Notes under the pieces: model-generated
Told to the model about the DNA's origin: nothing
What the model saw: the letters and a program-made list of their open reading frames with translations, nothing else
The model's database searches: none
Shown: in pieces, positions 42,387 to 49,021 of the stretch
Numbering within the stretch: position 1 is the stretch's first letter
Layout: every line of letters starts with the position of its first letter
Assembly: GCA_002292285.1 (NCBI GenBank)
Contig: DBBP01000010.1
Location: 1 to 49,021, forward strand
Direction of reading: 5' to 3'
DNA from: Proteobacteria bacterium UBA981
Lineage (GTDB): Bacteria; Pseudomonadota; Gammaproteobacteria; Ga0077536
Length of the DNA: 49,021 bases
Position numbers and translations under genes: made by a program

Positions 42387-43406
42387 ATGACTGACCCTAC
42401 AGATACCAGTGCAGCGGCGACACCACAGCGGAAATGGCGTCAGCTGCTGTTGCGCGCCATCACCTGGCTGTTAGCGCTCGGCTGTTTCTACCTCGTGTTC
42501 GGTAAAATTCAATCCGCTGGTGCCCGCGAAGGTTTAAGTGGGCTGGCCTATCTCGCCCGATTCTTTGGCGATGCGAATTGGCCCGTATGGCTGGCCCTGA
42601 TGATCCCCTACTCGTGTTTCTTTTTCATTGTCGATGCGCATGCGACCTGGCGCGTGGTGCGTTGGTTTAACGTCGATGATTTCAAGTTCCGCCACATGCT
42701 GCCGATCCGGGCCAGCGCGTACATTCTGTCGCTGGTCAATGAACAAGTCGGCAAAGGGGCTATAACGCTGTATCTATGGCGACGCCACGCCGTACCGGCC
42801 TGGCAGGCGCTGTCCAGCATGGCTTTGCTCGGCATGATGGAGGTTTATCAGCTGTTGTTGTTCTCGGCGATTGGGACGGCGCTGTATTTCAACCTTGTCG
42901 TCGAAGCCTCGACGCAACTGCCACTCAGCACCATTCTGCCGGCTGTTTTCACGCTCGCAGCCCTCTATTTCCCGCTCCATCTGGCATTTTTTAGCGGTGC
43001 CATTTTGCCGCACGCTAAATTCCGCGATGCACAGATATTCCGTGCCTTTCGGCGCGCCTCGTTGAAACACTACGTACTGGTCGTGCTCATGAAAGCACCG
43101 AACTTACTCGGCGCTGTGGCGGTTTATACACTGGCACTGAATCTGTTTAACGTCGACGTGGCTTTCGGCCAGGTGCTGGCGTTTCTGCCGGTCATCTTCT
43201 TTGCAGCCGCATTACCGTTACCGTTTCATGCCGGCGCGTTGCTGTTGTGGACCGTGTTGTTCCCGGATTATCCGGAGATTGGTGCCTTTAGTCTGGTGAT
43301 GCACACCTTTTTCGTACTCTTCAACGCCCTCATCGGCCTGGTATTTTTGCCGCGCGCGAATCGCGAACTGTTTGATGATCCCACTCCGGTTGCCTCCTCC
43401 GACTAG
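42387..43406 (+). CDS. Integral membrane protein, YbhN/LPG-synthase-like transmembrane family
   Basis: The 339-residue protein has seven or eight predicted membrane spans (about 18-40, 66-88, 145-172, 178-207, 229-255, 257-295, 298-322). The layout and the segment N-E-Q-V-G-K-G-A-I-T-L-Y-L-W resemble the YbhN/UPF0104 family, related to the membrane half of lysylphosphatidylglycerol synthase (flippase-like). The function is not certain; a role in lipid translocation fits the neighbouring phosphatidyltransferase. The start has no strong ribosome-binding site. Confidence 0.65.
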   Translation: MTDPTDTSAAATPQRKWRQLLLRAITWLLALGCFYLVFGKIQSAGAREGLSGLAYLARFFGDANWPVWLALMIPYSCFFFIVDAHATWRVVRWFNVDDFKFRHMLPIRASAYILSLVNEQVGKGAITLYLWRRHAVPAWQALSSMALLGMMEVYQLLLFSAIGTALYFNLVVEASTQLPLSTILPAVFTLAALYFPLHLAFFSGAILPHAKFRDAQIFRAFRRASLKHYVLVVLMKAPNLLGAVAVYTLALNLFNVDVAFGQVLAFLPVIFFAAALPLPFHAGALLLWTVLFPDYPEIGAFSLVMHTFFVLFNALIGLVFLPRANRELFDDPTPVASSD

Positions 43407-43440
43407 CGTTGCAGATATTCCTGTGCGCTAAATCGATGCT

Positions 43441-43473
43441 GTCATCGGGATCCTTATCCCCGGAGCCGATGAC
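43441..43473. terminator. Nested palindrome between convergent membrane-protein and phosphatidyltransferase genes
   Basis: GTCATCGG (43441-43448) is matched perfectly by CCGATGAC (43466-43473), and inside it GGGAT-CCTT-ATCCC (43447-43460) forms a second hairpin. It overlaps the last codons of the minus-strand gene and lies 34 bp after the plus-strand stop, so it is placed to terminate both. Confidence 0.5.
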
Positions 43474-44014
43474 GCCAACTAAACACCGCCCGTTCGACGA
43501 TTGACGAGAGCGTTGTCGCGATCAACATCCAGCACAGGACCAACAAGACGGTTTGTACGAGGGTACCGGCAAGAAAGTGATGAGCAACCAACGCAACCCC
43601 AACCACGACGTAATAGCCGATGCCGTTCCAGCGACCCATCTGCGACGGTCGTGGTGCCGCACTAGCAGCGGCCCGCCCGTCGCGGGCGTATTGCGTAAAA
43701 GCGATAGCGATCACAACCGGCAGCAGCATCGGCACGAGCCCGTGGGTGCTCAGCAGCGCCGCACTGGCAGCGACAAATACGGCGTCACAACCATGGTCGA
43801 GCAGAGTGCCAAAACGACTCACCTGGGCGGCGCGGCGTGCCAACTTGCCGTCGAGCACATCGCTGGCAACGACCAATACGAACACTGTTACCGACAGCAC
43901 GCCTGCCTGTTGTTCTACAGCCCAGAACAGTGGCGCAAGCAGGATCAAACGCGTGACGCTCAGTGCATTCGCGAGAGTCAGGCGAGCTACCCAGACGTTA
44001 TCGGCTTGCGACAT
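43454..44014 (-). CDS. CDP-alcohol phosphatidyltransferase
   Basis: The 186-residue membrane protein has the exact family signature D-x-x-D-G-x-x-A-R-(8)-G-x-x-x-D-x-x-x-D at residues 52-77 (D52, D55, G56, A59, R60, G69, D73, D77). Flanking spans (about 18-32, 38-50, 80-110, 130-170) complete the usual six-helix fold. These enzymes swap CMP for an alcohol in phospholipid synthesis at the inner membrane. The exact alcohol (glycerol phosphate, inositol or other) is not determined; the length is close to PgsA-like proteins. Confidence 0.92.
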   Translation of the reverse strand: MSQADNVWVARLTLANALSVTRLILLAPLFWAVEQQAGVLSVTVFVLVVASDVLDGKLARRAAQVSRFGTLLDHGCDAVFVAASAALLSTHGLVPMLLPVVIAIAFTQYARDGRAAASAAPRPSQMGRWNGIGYYVVVGVALVAHHFLAGTLVQTVLLVLCWMLIATTLSSIVERAVFSWRHRLRG

Positions 44015-44073
44015 GTCCGGCAGTGTACCGCCAATGCCATCACTGACCGACCACGGCAGACTAGGTGTCAGGC

Positions 44074-44982
44074 ATGAGCGGCATACTTGTCACGGGCGCG
44101 AATGGCCATCTGGGTCGCCGGCTGATTCGCGAGCTCGTTCACGACGTTGCGGTGACTGCGCTGGTACGCAGCGAGCGCGCCAAGCGAGTGCTGTTAAAAC
44201 ACGTAGCCCCATGCGACGCACTCACAGTGGTGGTTGCTAACCCATGTGATGTGAACGCGCTAATCGATGCGGCCCGCGGCTGCACGCAGGCCGTGCACCT
44301 GATAGGCACGATTCGCGCGACCCGCAAGGCGGGCTACGAAGACGCTCACGAGCGGCCAGCCGGCGCGCTGCTCGCAGCGCTCGCGCAAACGACCCTCAAA
44401 CATATCGTGACCATTAGCATCCTCGGTGCATCGCCCGCGAGTTTATGCGCGTGCCTGCGCTCACGGGTCGAGACTGAACAGCAACTATTAGCGGGGCCGG
44501 TGCCGGTTTCAGTGTTACGAGTTCCGATGGTGCTTGGCGAAAAAGACCGCGCGAGCACCGCGCTGCGCAAACGTGCGCTCGCCAAGCGCGTTCTGTTGTT
44601 CCGCGCTGATTGCCTCGAGCAGCCCATTTATGCCGGTGATGTGATCGCAGCGATGCGCAGCACGCTCAATCAGCCCCCGCTCGTCAATCAGGTTCTGGAA
44701 CTGGCCGGGCCAATTTCTGTCACACGTCGTGAGCTGATTGAACGTGCTGCCGGCCAGTTGAATCGGCAGCCCGCAATTTATTCGCTGCCACTATGGGTTG
44801 GTATGGCGGCGGCTGCGCTACTCGAGTTCGCGATGGCCAATCCGCCCGTCACTCGTGACATGTTGCGCCTATTCGATCACGACGACGCCATCGATGCGCA
44901 GCTTGCGGCGCGGCGACTGGCTATCGAGCTGACACCGCTGACCGATATGCTCGCACGCTGTATCGACAATCAGCAGGCTTAG
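44074..44982 (+). CDS. NAD(P)-binding atypical SDR (NmrA/NDUFA9-like)
   Basis: The preferred start is the ATG at 44074; a GTG at 44065 is an alternative. The 302-residue protein has a Rossmann fold with I-L-V-T-G-A-N-G-H-L-G-R-R at the N-terminus and the later H-I-V-T-I-S-I-L-G-A-S and P-I-Y-A-G-D-V-I-A-A-M. No Y-x-x-x-K active site is apparent, as in the atypical group that includes NmrA-like sensors and complex I NDUFA9-like proteins. Function could be regulatory or redox. It is convergent with the next gene, with overlapping stop codons. Confidence 0.82.
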   Translation: MSGILVTGANGHLGRRLIRELVHDVAVTALVRSERAKRVLLKHVAPCDALTVVVANPCDVNALIDAARGCTQAVHLIGTIRATRKAGYEDAHERPAGALLAALAQTTLKHIVTISILGASPASLCACLRSRVETEQQLLAGPVPVSVLRVPMVLGEKDRASTALRKRALAKRVLLFRADCLEQPIYAGDVIAAMRSTLNQPPLVNQVLELAGPISVTRRELIERAAGQLNRQPAIYSLPLWVGMAAAALLEFAMANPPVTRDMLRLFDHDDAIDAQLAARRLAIELTPLTDMLARCIDNQQA

Positions 44983-45482
44983 TCCGCAACCTGGTAGCGC
45001 AACAAAACTCGCGAACCGTCGGCCAGCCCGTCATGGAAACGCGGTCCCCATGAACCCCATTCAGCGGCATATTTGGCACCGAATACATCGAGCACTGACT
45101 TGTGTACGCTAGCCTCTGCTTCCAGACGCCCGGTAATTTCAAGGAACGGCGCAGAACGATAGCGATCGTTGGCAGATTTCCAGGCGCCAAACTCACCGAT
45201 CCAGATCTTGGCCGTAGTGAAGCCTTTTCGCACTGCCTCCGCGCGCCAAGCGTTCGCCTGAGTCACGACATATACCTCACTCTCGTGGTGCACGAACCAG
45301 ACCTCGCCGTGACAGGCACTTTCGCGCCCGTCGCTCACCACCGGGGTCAGGTAAATGAGCGCCGACTTGTCGAGCGCCGCCACTGCAGGGGAAGGGGCCG
45401 CGCTTGCGAACCTGGGACGCGCTCCGCCTGCAACTAACAAAGCCGTGCCGGCAATCAACATTCGTCTGCGTGAAATCATCAT
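44979..45482 (-). CDS. Tat-exported pyridoxamine-phosphate-oxidase-like split-barrel protein
   Basis: The 167-residue protein begins with a twin-arginine signal (S-R-R-R-M-L-I-A-G-T-A-L-L-V-A-G-G), predicting export in a folded, perhaps cofactor-bound state. The mature part (about 35-167) resembles FMN-binding split barrels: V-W-F-V-H-H-E-S-E-V-Y-V-V-T, A-K-I-W-I-G-E-F-G and E-I-T-G-R-L-E. The family call is tentative. Its TAA overlaps the TAG of the convergent upstream gene within a 4-bp shared segment. Confidence 0.7.
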   Translation of the reverse strand: MMISRRRMLIAGTALLVAGGARPRFASAAPSPAVAALDKSALIYLTPVVSDGRESACHGEVWFVHHESEVYVVTQANAWRAEAVRKGFTTAKIWIGEFGAWKSANDRYRSAPFLEITGRLEAEASVHKSVLDVFGAKYAAEWGSWGPRFHDGLADGSRVLLRYQVAD

Positions 45483-45571
45483 CGTTGAACCTCCTTTTCA
45501 GTGTCTCAGAGACTAAACCAGAGCCGCCGCGCTGCCCAGCACCACGATCACACGCGTTATACTGCGGGGCT

Positions 45572-46252
45572 ATGTCAGACACTCCAGCTCCAGCCAGGCC
45601 CTCAGCGTCCGTCGTGATTATCCGTGACGGCGATCATTCACTTGAATATCTGTTGCTCCGTCGTAACGACAAAATTGCCTTTCATGGTGGCGCGTGGGTA
45701 TTCGCCGGGGGACGGGTTGACGATGCCGACCAGACTCCGGCCGGTCTCAGCGAACTCGACGTTGCGAAAAACGCTGCGGTGCGCGAGGCCATGGAAGAAA
45801 CGGGCCTCAGCGTCAGCGCTACCGCGATGACGCCATTCGCACACTGGACCACGCCGGTGCAGTTGCCCAAACGCTTTGCGACCTGGTTTTTTGTCGCACC
45901 AGTTAGCGGTAATCCGGAAGTACGAATCGATAATTCAGAGATTGTCGACTTCCAATGGCTAAGCGCAGACGCCGCACTTGCGATGCACCATGCCGACGAG
46001 CTGACCCTGCCTGGCCCGACCTACGTCACGTTAACCCGCTTTCGGGAACTCGCCTCAAGCACAGACATGCGCAGCCACCTCGAGAATCATGAAATCCAGA
46101 CTTTCGTGCCGCGCATCGCCAAAATTGACGGCGGTCGTTGTGCGATTTACAGCGAAGACGCCGGCTACGAGACGGTGGATATGGATGCGCCGGGAGCGCG
46201 GCATAGACTGCTGATGCGCGGCCAGAATTTCGACTACCAACGGGATTTCTGA
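45572..46252 (+). CDS. NUDIX hydrolase
   Basis: The ATG at 45572 is preferred; earlier in-frame starts run into the upstream region of the divergent gene. The 226-residue protein has a Nudix box split by a longer loop: G-G-R-V (46-49), then N-A-A-V-R-E-A-M-E-E-T-G with R71, E72, E75 and E76. The spacing resembles the NUDT19-like subgroup, which acts on CoA and acyl-CoA. It probably hydrolyses a nucleoside-diphosphate-linked compound. With so many CoA enzymes nearby, a CoA substrate is attractive but only inferred. Confidence 0.9.
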   Translation: MSDTPAPARPSASVVIIRDGDHSLEYLLLRRNDKIAFHGGAWVFAGGRVDDADQTPAGLSELDVAKNAAVREAMEETGLSVSATAMTPFAHWTTPVQLPKRFATWFFVAPVSGNPEVRIDNSEIVDFQWLSADAALAMHHADELTLPGPTYVTLTRFRELASSTDMRSHLENHEIQTFVPRIAKIDGGRCAIYSEDAGYETVDMDAPGARHRLLMRGQNFDYQRDF

Positions 46253-46331
46253 CGCCAAAGCAGCCCCCGAACATTCTCTCGAGGCGAATCTGTCCAGATC
46301 GGTTTGACGACACAACTGCGAGGCCATCTCC

Positions 46332-46751
46332 ATGTCCCGAGCGATAAAAATAGCCGCTATCGTTGGTGCCTTGTTGGTGGCCGTCGTCGCGGCACAGATC
46401 ATTGCCTCTGAAAGCGGTGAAGTCGTTGTGCTTGGTACCACTGAAGCCACTGGCGAGGTTAAAGAAACACGGGTGTGGATAGTCGAGCAGGACGGACAGC
46501 TGTGGCTGCGCTCGGGGTCGCCGACCTCAACGTGGTACCTGCGTCTGCTCGCCAATCCGCAAATAAGCATCGAGCGCGACGGTCATCTCGAGCGTGCTAT
46601 TGCAGCGCCTGATCCAGCCAGACAAACTTCAATCAATCAACTTATGCGCGCTAAGTATGGCTGGGCAGACGTCCTCATCGGGTTGATGCATGGCCGCGAC
46701 GACGCGATTGCAATTCAACTGATTCGCATCCCGGACCCGGATTCCGCCTAA
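46332..46751 (+). CDS. Membrane-anchored Ddn/PNPOx-like split-barrel protein
   Basis: The 139-residue protein has an N-terminal membrane anchor (about 5-26). A small domain follows with V-W-I-V-E-Q-D-G-Q-L-W-L-R-S-G-S-P, S-T-W-Y-L-R-L-L-A-N-P-Q and I-S-I-E-R-D-G. This pattern is like the DUF385/Ddn nitroreductase group, in which the S-x-W-Y-x-N segment lines the flavin site. It may bind F420 or FMN at the membrane surface. No strong ribosome-binding site precedes the ATG. It lies 79 bp after the NUDIX gene. Confidence 0.7.
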   Translation: MSRAIKIAAIVGALLVAVVAAQIIASESGEVVVLGTTEATGEVKETRVWIVEQDGQLWLRSGSPTSTWYLRLLANPQISIERDGHLERAIAAPDPARQTSINQLMRAKYGWADVLIGLMHGRDDAIAIQLIRIPDPDSA

Positions 46752-46891
46752 GCGGCTGCTGCATCGTGTTGCGTACTGAGCGCGCACGGCAACCGGCGCG
46801 CGAAGAGCTTCTTGAATAGGGGTGAGTGCGCGATTAGTACGAGGGCGATTACGACTACTGCAAAGAGCCGCCCGTCAGCCCCGCATCGGCG

Positions 46892-47080
46892 TTATAGAAA
46901 ATGCTTAACGGCCAACAACGCACTTTTTTTAACGCGACTTGTGGCAGTGACCGATGCGCGCGGCGCCATCGCAGCACAGGACTGGCGAAAATCCTTTTCG
47001 GTCTTGCACCGTGAGAGGCCGTAATCAGTACCTGCAATCTGCTTGGCCGCGGACTCGGCAACGCCGCTGAAAATGCACAT
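46892..47080 (-). CDS. Doubtful small hypothetical protein, 62 residues
   Basis: The frame starts M-C-I-F-S-G-V-A-E-S-A-A-K-Q and stays open with coding-like third positions. The open frame reaches back a few codons upstream (C-G-Y-D) before a TAA. It has three cysteines and a basic C-terminus, with no membrane span or recognised family. No ribosome-binding site is seen. It may be a decayed gene end or a chance frame. Confidence 0.22.
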   Translation of the reverse strand: MCIFSGVAESAAKQIAGTDYGLSRCKTEKDFRQSCAAMAPRASVTATSRVKKSALLAVKHFL

Positions 47081-47108
47081 ATCGTAGCCGCAGGCGCGGC
47101 TCGCTTAA

Positions 47109-47153
47109 ACGGCGCCTGGCCGGGAGAGGGTCTCCCCTCCCCGACTAAGCCGT
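47109..47153 (-). terminator. Terminator candidate after the LLM monooxygenase gene
   Basis: A perfect hairpin, GGGAGA-GGG-TCTCCC (47122-47136), sits inside an outer stem ACGGC (47109-47113)/GCCGT (47149-47153). On the minus strand the outer stem is followed by TTT. It begins 6 nt after the minus-strand gene's stop. Confidence 0.5.
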
Positions 47154-47158
47154 CTGGA

Positions 47159-48439
47159 CTAACCGGCAGATTGTTCTGCCTTATCGGCTTTCTCTGCCGC
47201 AGCATCGAGGTAATGCGGCATCACTTCAGTGCCGAAACGCTCCAGCATCCGCTTCACGTCATCGACCGGCAAATAGCCCTGGTCACCCTGCCAGATAAAC
47301 CATTCCGGATTGGCCGCTTCGACGAGTAGGTCCATTTCCTTGCGTACGTCACTGGCATTGCCGGTGAGCGCGAAATGTTTCTTCTCAAAGCGTTCCATGG
47401 TCGCCTCTTCGCGCGGCAGTTTCTGGTCTTTGTACTTGATGTCGTCTTCCGGCAAACGGAATGCATCGGTAAAGCCAAAATCGTGCGCCCAACCTGGCCA
47501 GCCGGTCCCCATCAAGCCGCGCATGGCAATCTCACGCGCCTTGGCGCGGTCATCGGCCATGTAAACAGTCCGGAACACGCCGAGGCTTTCGCCCAGCGCA
47601 AGTTCGCGTCCATGCTTAGCCGCTTCTTCGACGTGCAAGTCAGCGAACGCACGCAAATCGTCCAGATCGGAGGTCAGCAGCGTCGGGATGATGCCTTCCT
47701 TCGCGGCCCAGCGAATCGTACCCTCGCTCTGCGAGAACGCCTGGAACAGTAGCGGATGTGGTTTCTGGTAAGGCTTCGGCACGACGTTGATCATCTGGAT
47801 ATTGCCGTCGTCATCGATTTCGCCGGGCGTGCCGTATTGACGGGTCCAGCTTGCCGCGGGCCACGGCGTACCACCTTCATACGGATAGGGGTACTCGTAG
47901 TACTTGCCTTTGTAGCGGAACGGTTTTTCGGCCCACGCCAGTTTCAAAATCTCGAAGACTTCCTGGAACGCTTCGCGATTGATCGTGTCGTTGTCCGGGC
48001 GCATCGCATCGTTAAGTGCACTAACCCCGTGCAGGTGTTGCGCCATCGGGTTCAGCCAGCGCGCCTGATAGCCGCGCGCAAAGCCAGCGATGGTGCGGCC
48101 CTTGGTGATTTGGTCGAGCCACGCCATTTCGAGCGCGAGGCGCAGTGGGTTCCACCCCGGCAGCACATAACCAATAGGGCCCGCGAGAATCTTTTTAGTG
48201 TTTGCCAGCACGTGCTGGGTCAGCACGGGCAGGGAGCCCATCTCACCGCCTTCGCCGTGCAGGTGATGCTCCGGGAAAGTTACCGCGGAGAATCCCAGGT
48301 CTTCAGCCATCTGCGACAGCTCGACAATTTCGTCGAGCATTTGCTGGAACCGATCGGTACGCGCTGCAATCGGACGCAGTTTTTCGCGGTCGTCCATGGT
48401 CGCCGGAATCGCCGGATAGAAGAAAAACATAAACTTCAT
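47159..48439 (-). CDS. LLM-class flavin-dependent monooxygenase
   Basis: The 426-residue protein is a luciferase-like TIM barrel. It has M-K-F-M-F-F-F-Y-P-A at the N-terminus, A-E-D-L-G-F-S-A-V-T-F-P-E-H-H, L-D-Q-I-T-K-G-R-T-I-A-G-F-A-R-G-Y and K-P-H-P-L-L-F-Q-A-F-S-Q-S-E. It is longer than typical members (about 340-380) because of an insertion around residues 185-220 rich in Tyr and Pro and a basic/acidic tail. GGAGGGG lies 7 nt before the ATG. It probably uses reduced FMN and oxygen on an organic substrate that cannot be named. Confidence 0.9.
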   Translation of the reverse strand: MKFMFFFYPAIPATMDDREKLRPIAARTDRFQQMLDEIVELSQMAEDLGFSAVTFPEHHLHGEGGEMGSLPVLTQHVLANTKKILAGPIGYVLPGWNPLRLALEMAWLDQITKGRTIAGFARGYQARWLNPMAQHLHGVSALNDAMRPDNDTINREAFQEVFEILKLAWAEKPFRYKGKYYEYPYPYEGGTPWPAASWTRQYGTPGEIDDDGNIQMINVVPKPYQKPHPLLFQAFSQSEGTIRWAAKEGIIPTLLTSDLDDLRAFADLHVEEAAKHGRELALGESLGVFRTVYMADDRAKAREIAMRGLMGTGWPGWAHDFGFTDAFRLPEDDIKYKDQKLPREEATMERFEKKHFALTGNASDVRKEMDLLVEAANPEWFIWQGDQGYLPVDDVKRMLERFGTEVMPHYLDAAAEKADKAEQSAG

Positions 48440-49021
48440 CGGGTCCCCTCCATATGGGAACTAGTGGAATATAAATCTGGCTTGGTCGCAGAGGCGGAGG
48501 CAGGGCAAAACCGTTCAGAAACCAATTCAGTCGACCTGCTTGACGCGGCCAGCGCGCGTATTTTGCCATGATTCAGGCGCTGATAGGTGCATAACCTGGG
48601 GCGTATGACCTGCATTTGACGATCTAAACAACAAGTGGACCGAACGATCGCAAAGCCGTGAGATTCGATCTGTCATAGCGAAGAACTGGCGGGCCAGACC
48701 TGGCTATTTTCGCGTGTTGCCAAGCATATTGAGATCGCCCGCGGCGGTTGGCGGCGGGGACGCTTGGGTGTCCCACTCTGGTCGCGGCAGCGCCTGCGAA
48801 TACGTCCGTAAATCGGGGCGTCAAGTAGAGTTGCCCAAAGTCCGTCGTGCTTGCAACCTAATTGACGGGCTAACCCCGGCAGTATGCGAGCTGCCAGAGT
48901 TGCGAAGCGGGGTCGTGATGGTCTGCTTCGGGAACACGGGGTCTACCTGCGGATACTGCCATCCGCCAATTCCGGCGCAAGAGCGGACAATAGCGCCACA
49001 AAAAAAAGGGGCGATGAATCG
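48440..49021. other. Right-edge region without a clear gene
   Basis: No recognised gene lies in the last 582 bp. From an ATG at 48884 a plus-strand frame is open to the window edge (46 codons, very basic, beginning M-R-A-A-R-V-A-K-R-G). It could be the start of a gene continuing outside, but has no ribosome-binding site or family match. A minus-strand frame at 48624-48824 looks like chance. Confidence 0.3.

Larger units (their letters stand above)
46752..47158. other. Intergenic region with a possible short open frame
   Basis: These 407 bp separate two convergent genes. The only candidate gene is a minus-strand frame at 46892-47080, listed separately. The terminator of the LLM gene at the right edge is also listed separately. 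No RNA gene or repeat was recognised in the rest. Confidence 0.4.

Overview
The window looks like chromosomal DNA of a heterotrophic member of the Gammaproteobacteria, probably environmental (marine or soil). This is inferred from gene content: a homodimeric-type AceE next to a single-lipoyl AceF, an OadGAB sodium-pumping decarboxylase set, a divergent Lrp/AsnC regulator, and moderately GC-rich coding DNA throughout. No rRNA, tRNA, CRISPR array, intact insertion sequence or phage gene was seen. Several families recur: three CaiB/BaiF CoA-transferases, three luciferase-like monooxygenases, two deazaflavin-type reductase-like proteins, two glutathione transferases, two Fe(II)/2-oxoglutarate-type dioxygenases, two alpha/beta hydrolases and two six-bladed-propeller lactonase-like proteins. 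This points to a large catabolic genome that handles varied organic acids and CoA esters.

Layout. 0.2-4.4 kb: a secreted paraoxonase-like protein converges on a large RTX/FG-GAP surface or secreted protein. 4.8-8 kb: an EamA exporter, a CoA-transferase and an exported metallo-beta-lactamase-fold hydrolase. 8.3-10.5 kb: two tandem glutathione transferases diverge from an ArsR regulator/AHSA1 pair; the shared control region holds two matched palindromic operators. 10.6-13.2 kb: a PhyH-type dioxygenase, the 3' remnant of an isopropylmalate/tartrate dehydrogenase gene, and about 0.9 kb with almost no coding signal. 13.2-17.8 kb: aceE-aceF with a divergent Lrp-type regulator. 17.8-25 kb: an esterase, then a minus-strand group of LolA-like protein, MMPL/RND transporter, acyl-CoA synthetase and RutA-like monooxygenase. 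25-29.3 kb: a methyltransferase, an aldo/keto reductase, a hydrolase and an F420-type LLM oxidoreductase. 29.5-32.8 kb: oadG-oadA-oadB. 33-37 kb: a gamma-glutamyltransferase diverges from a two-gene unit. 37-49 kb: a gluconolactonase-like protein, a nitroreductase, two head-to-head CoA-transferases, a Ddn-like reductase, membrane and phospholipid genes, a NUDIX hydrolase and an LLM monooxygenase.

The main discovery is at 34943-35815. What first looks like two open frames is one gene with an in-frame TGA at codon 159, in a U-P-V-C-H-Q-T context. A perfect 6-bp stem with a 5-nt loop containing G begins 11 nt after the TGA, so the loop starts 17 nt after it, as expected for a bacterial SECIS element. 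The protein matches my recollection of the glycine/betaine/sarcosine/proline-reductase 'selenoprotein B' family. A TauD/TfdA dioxygenase gene follows 22 bp later, suggesting a two-gene operon. No selA/B/C/D genes lie in the window.

Other points of interest are the ArsR operator pair, an alternative-hairpin leader before the CoA-transferase at 40406, several strong intergenic hairpins, and two or three small unannotated open frames. All functional calls are read from sequence motifs and family knowledge; no database search was possible.
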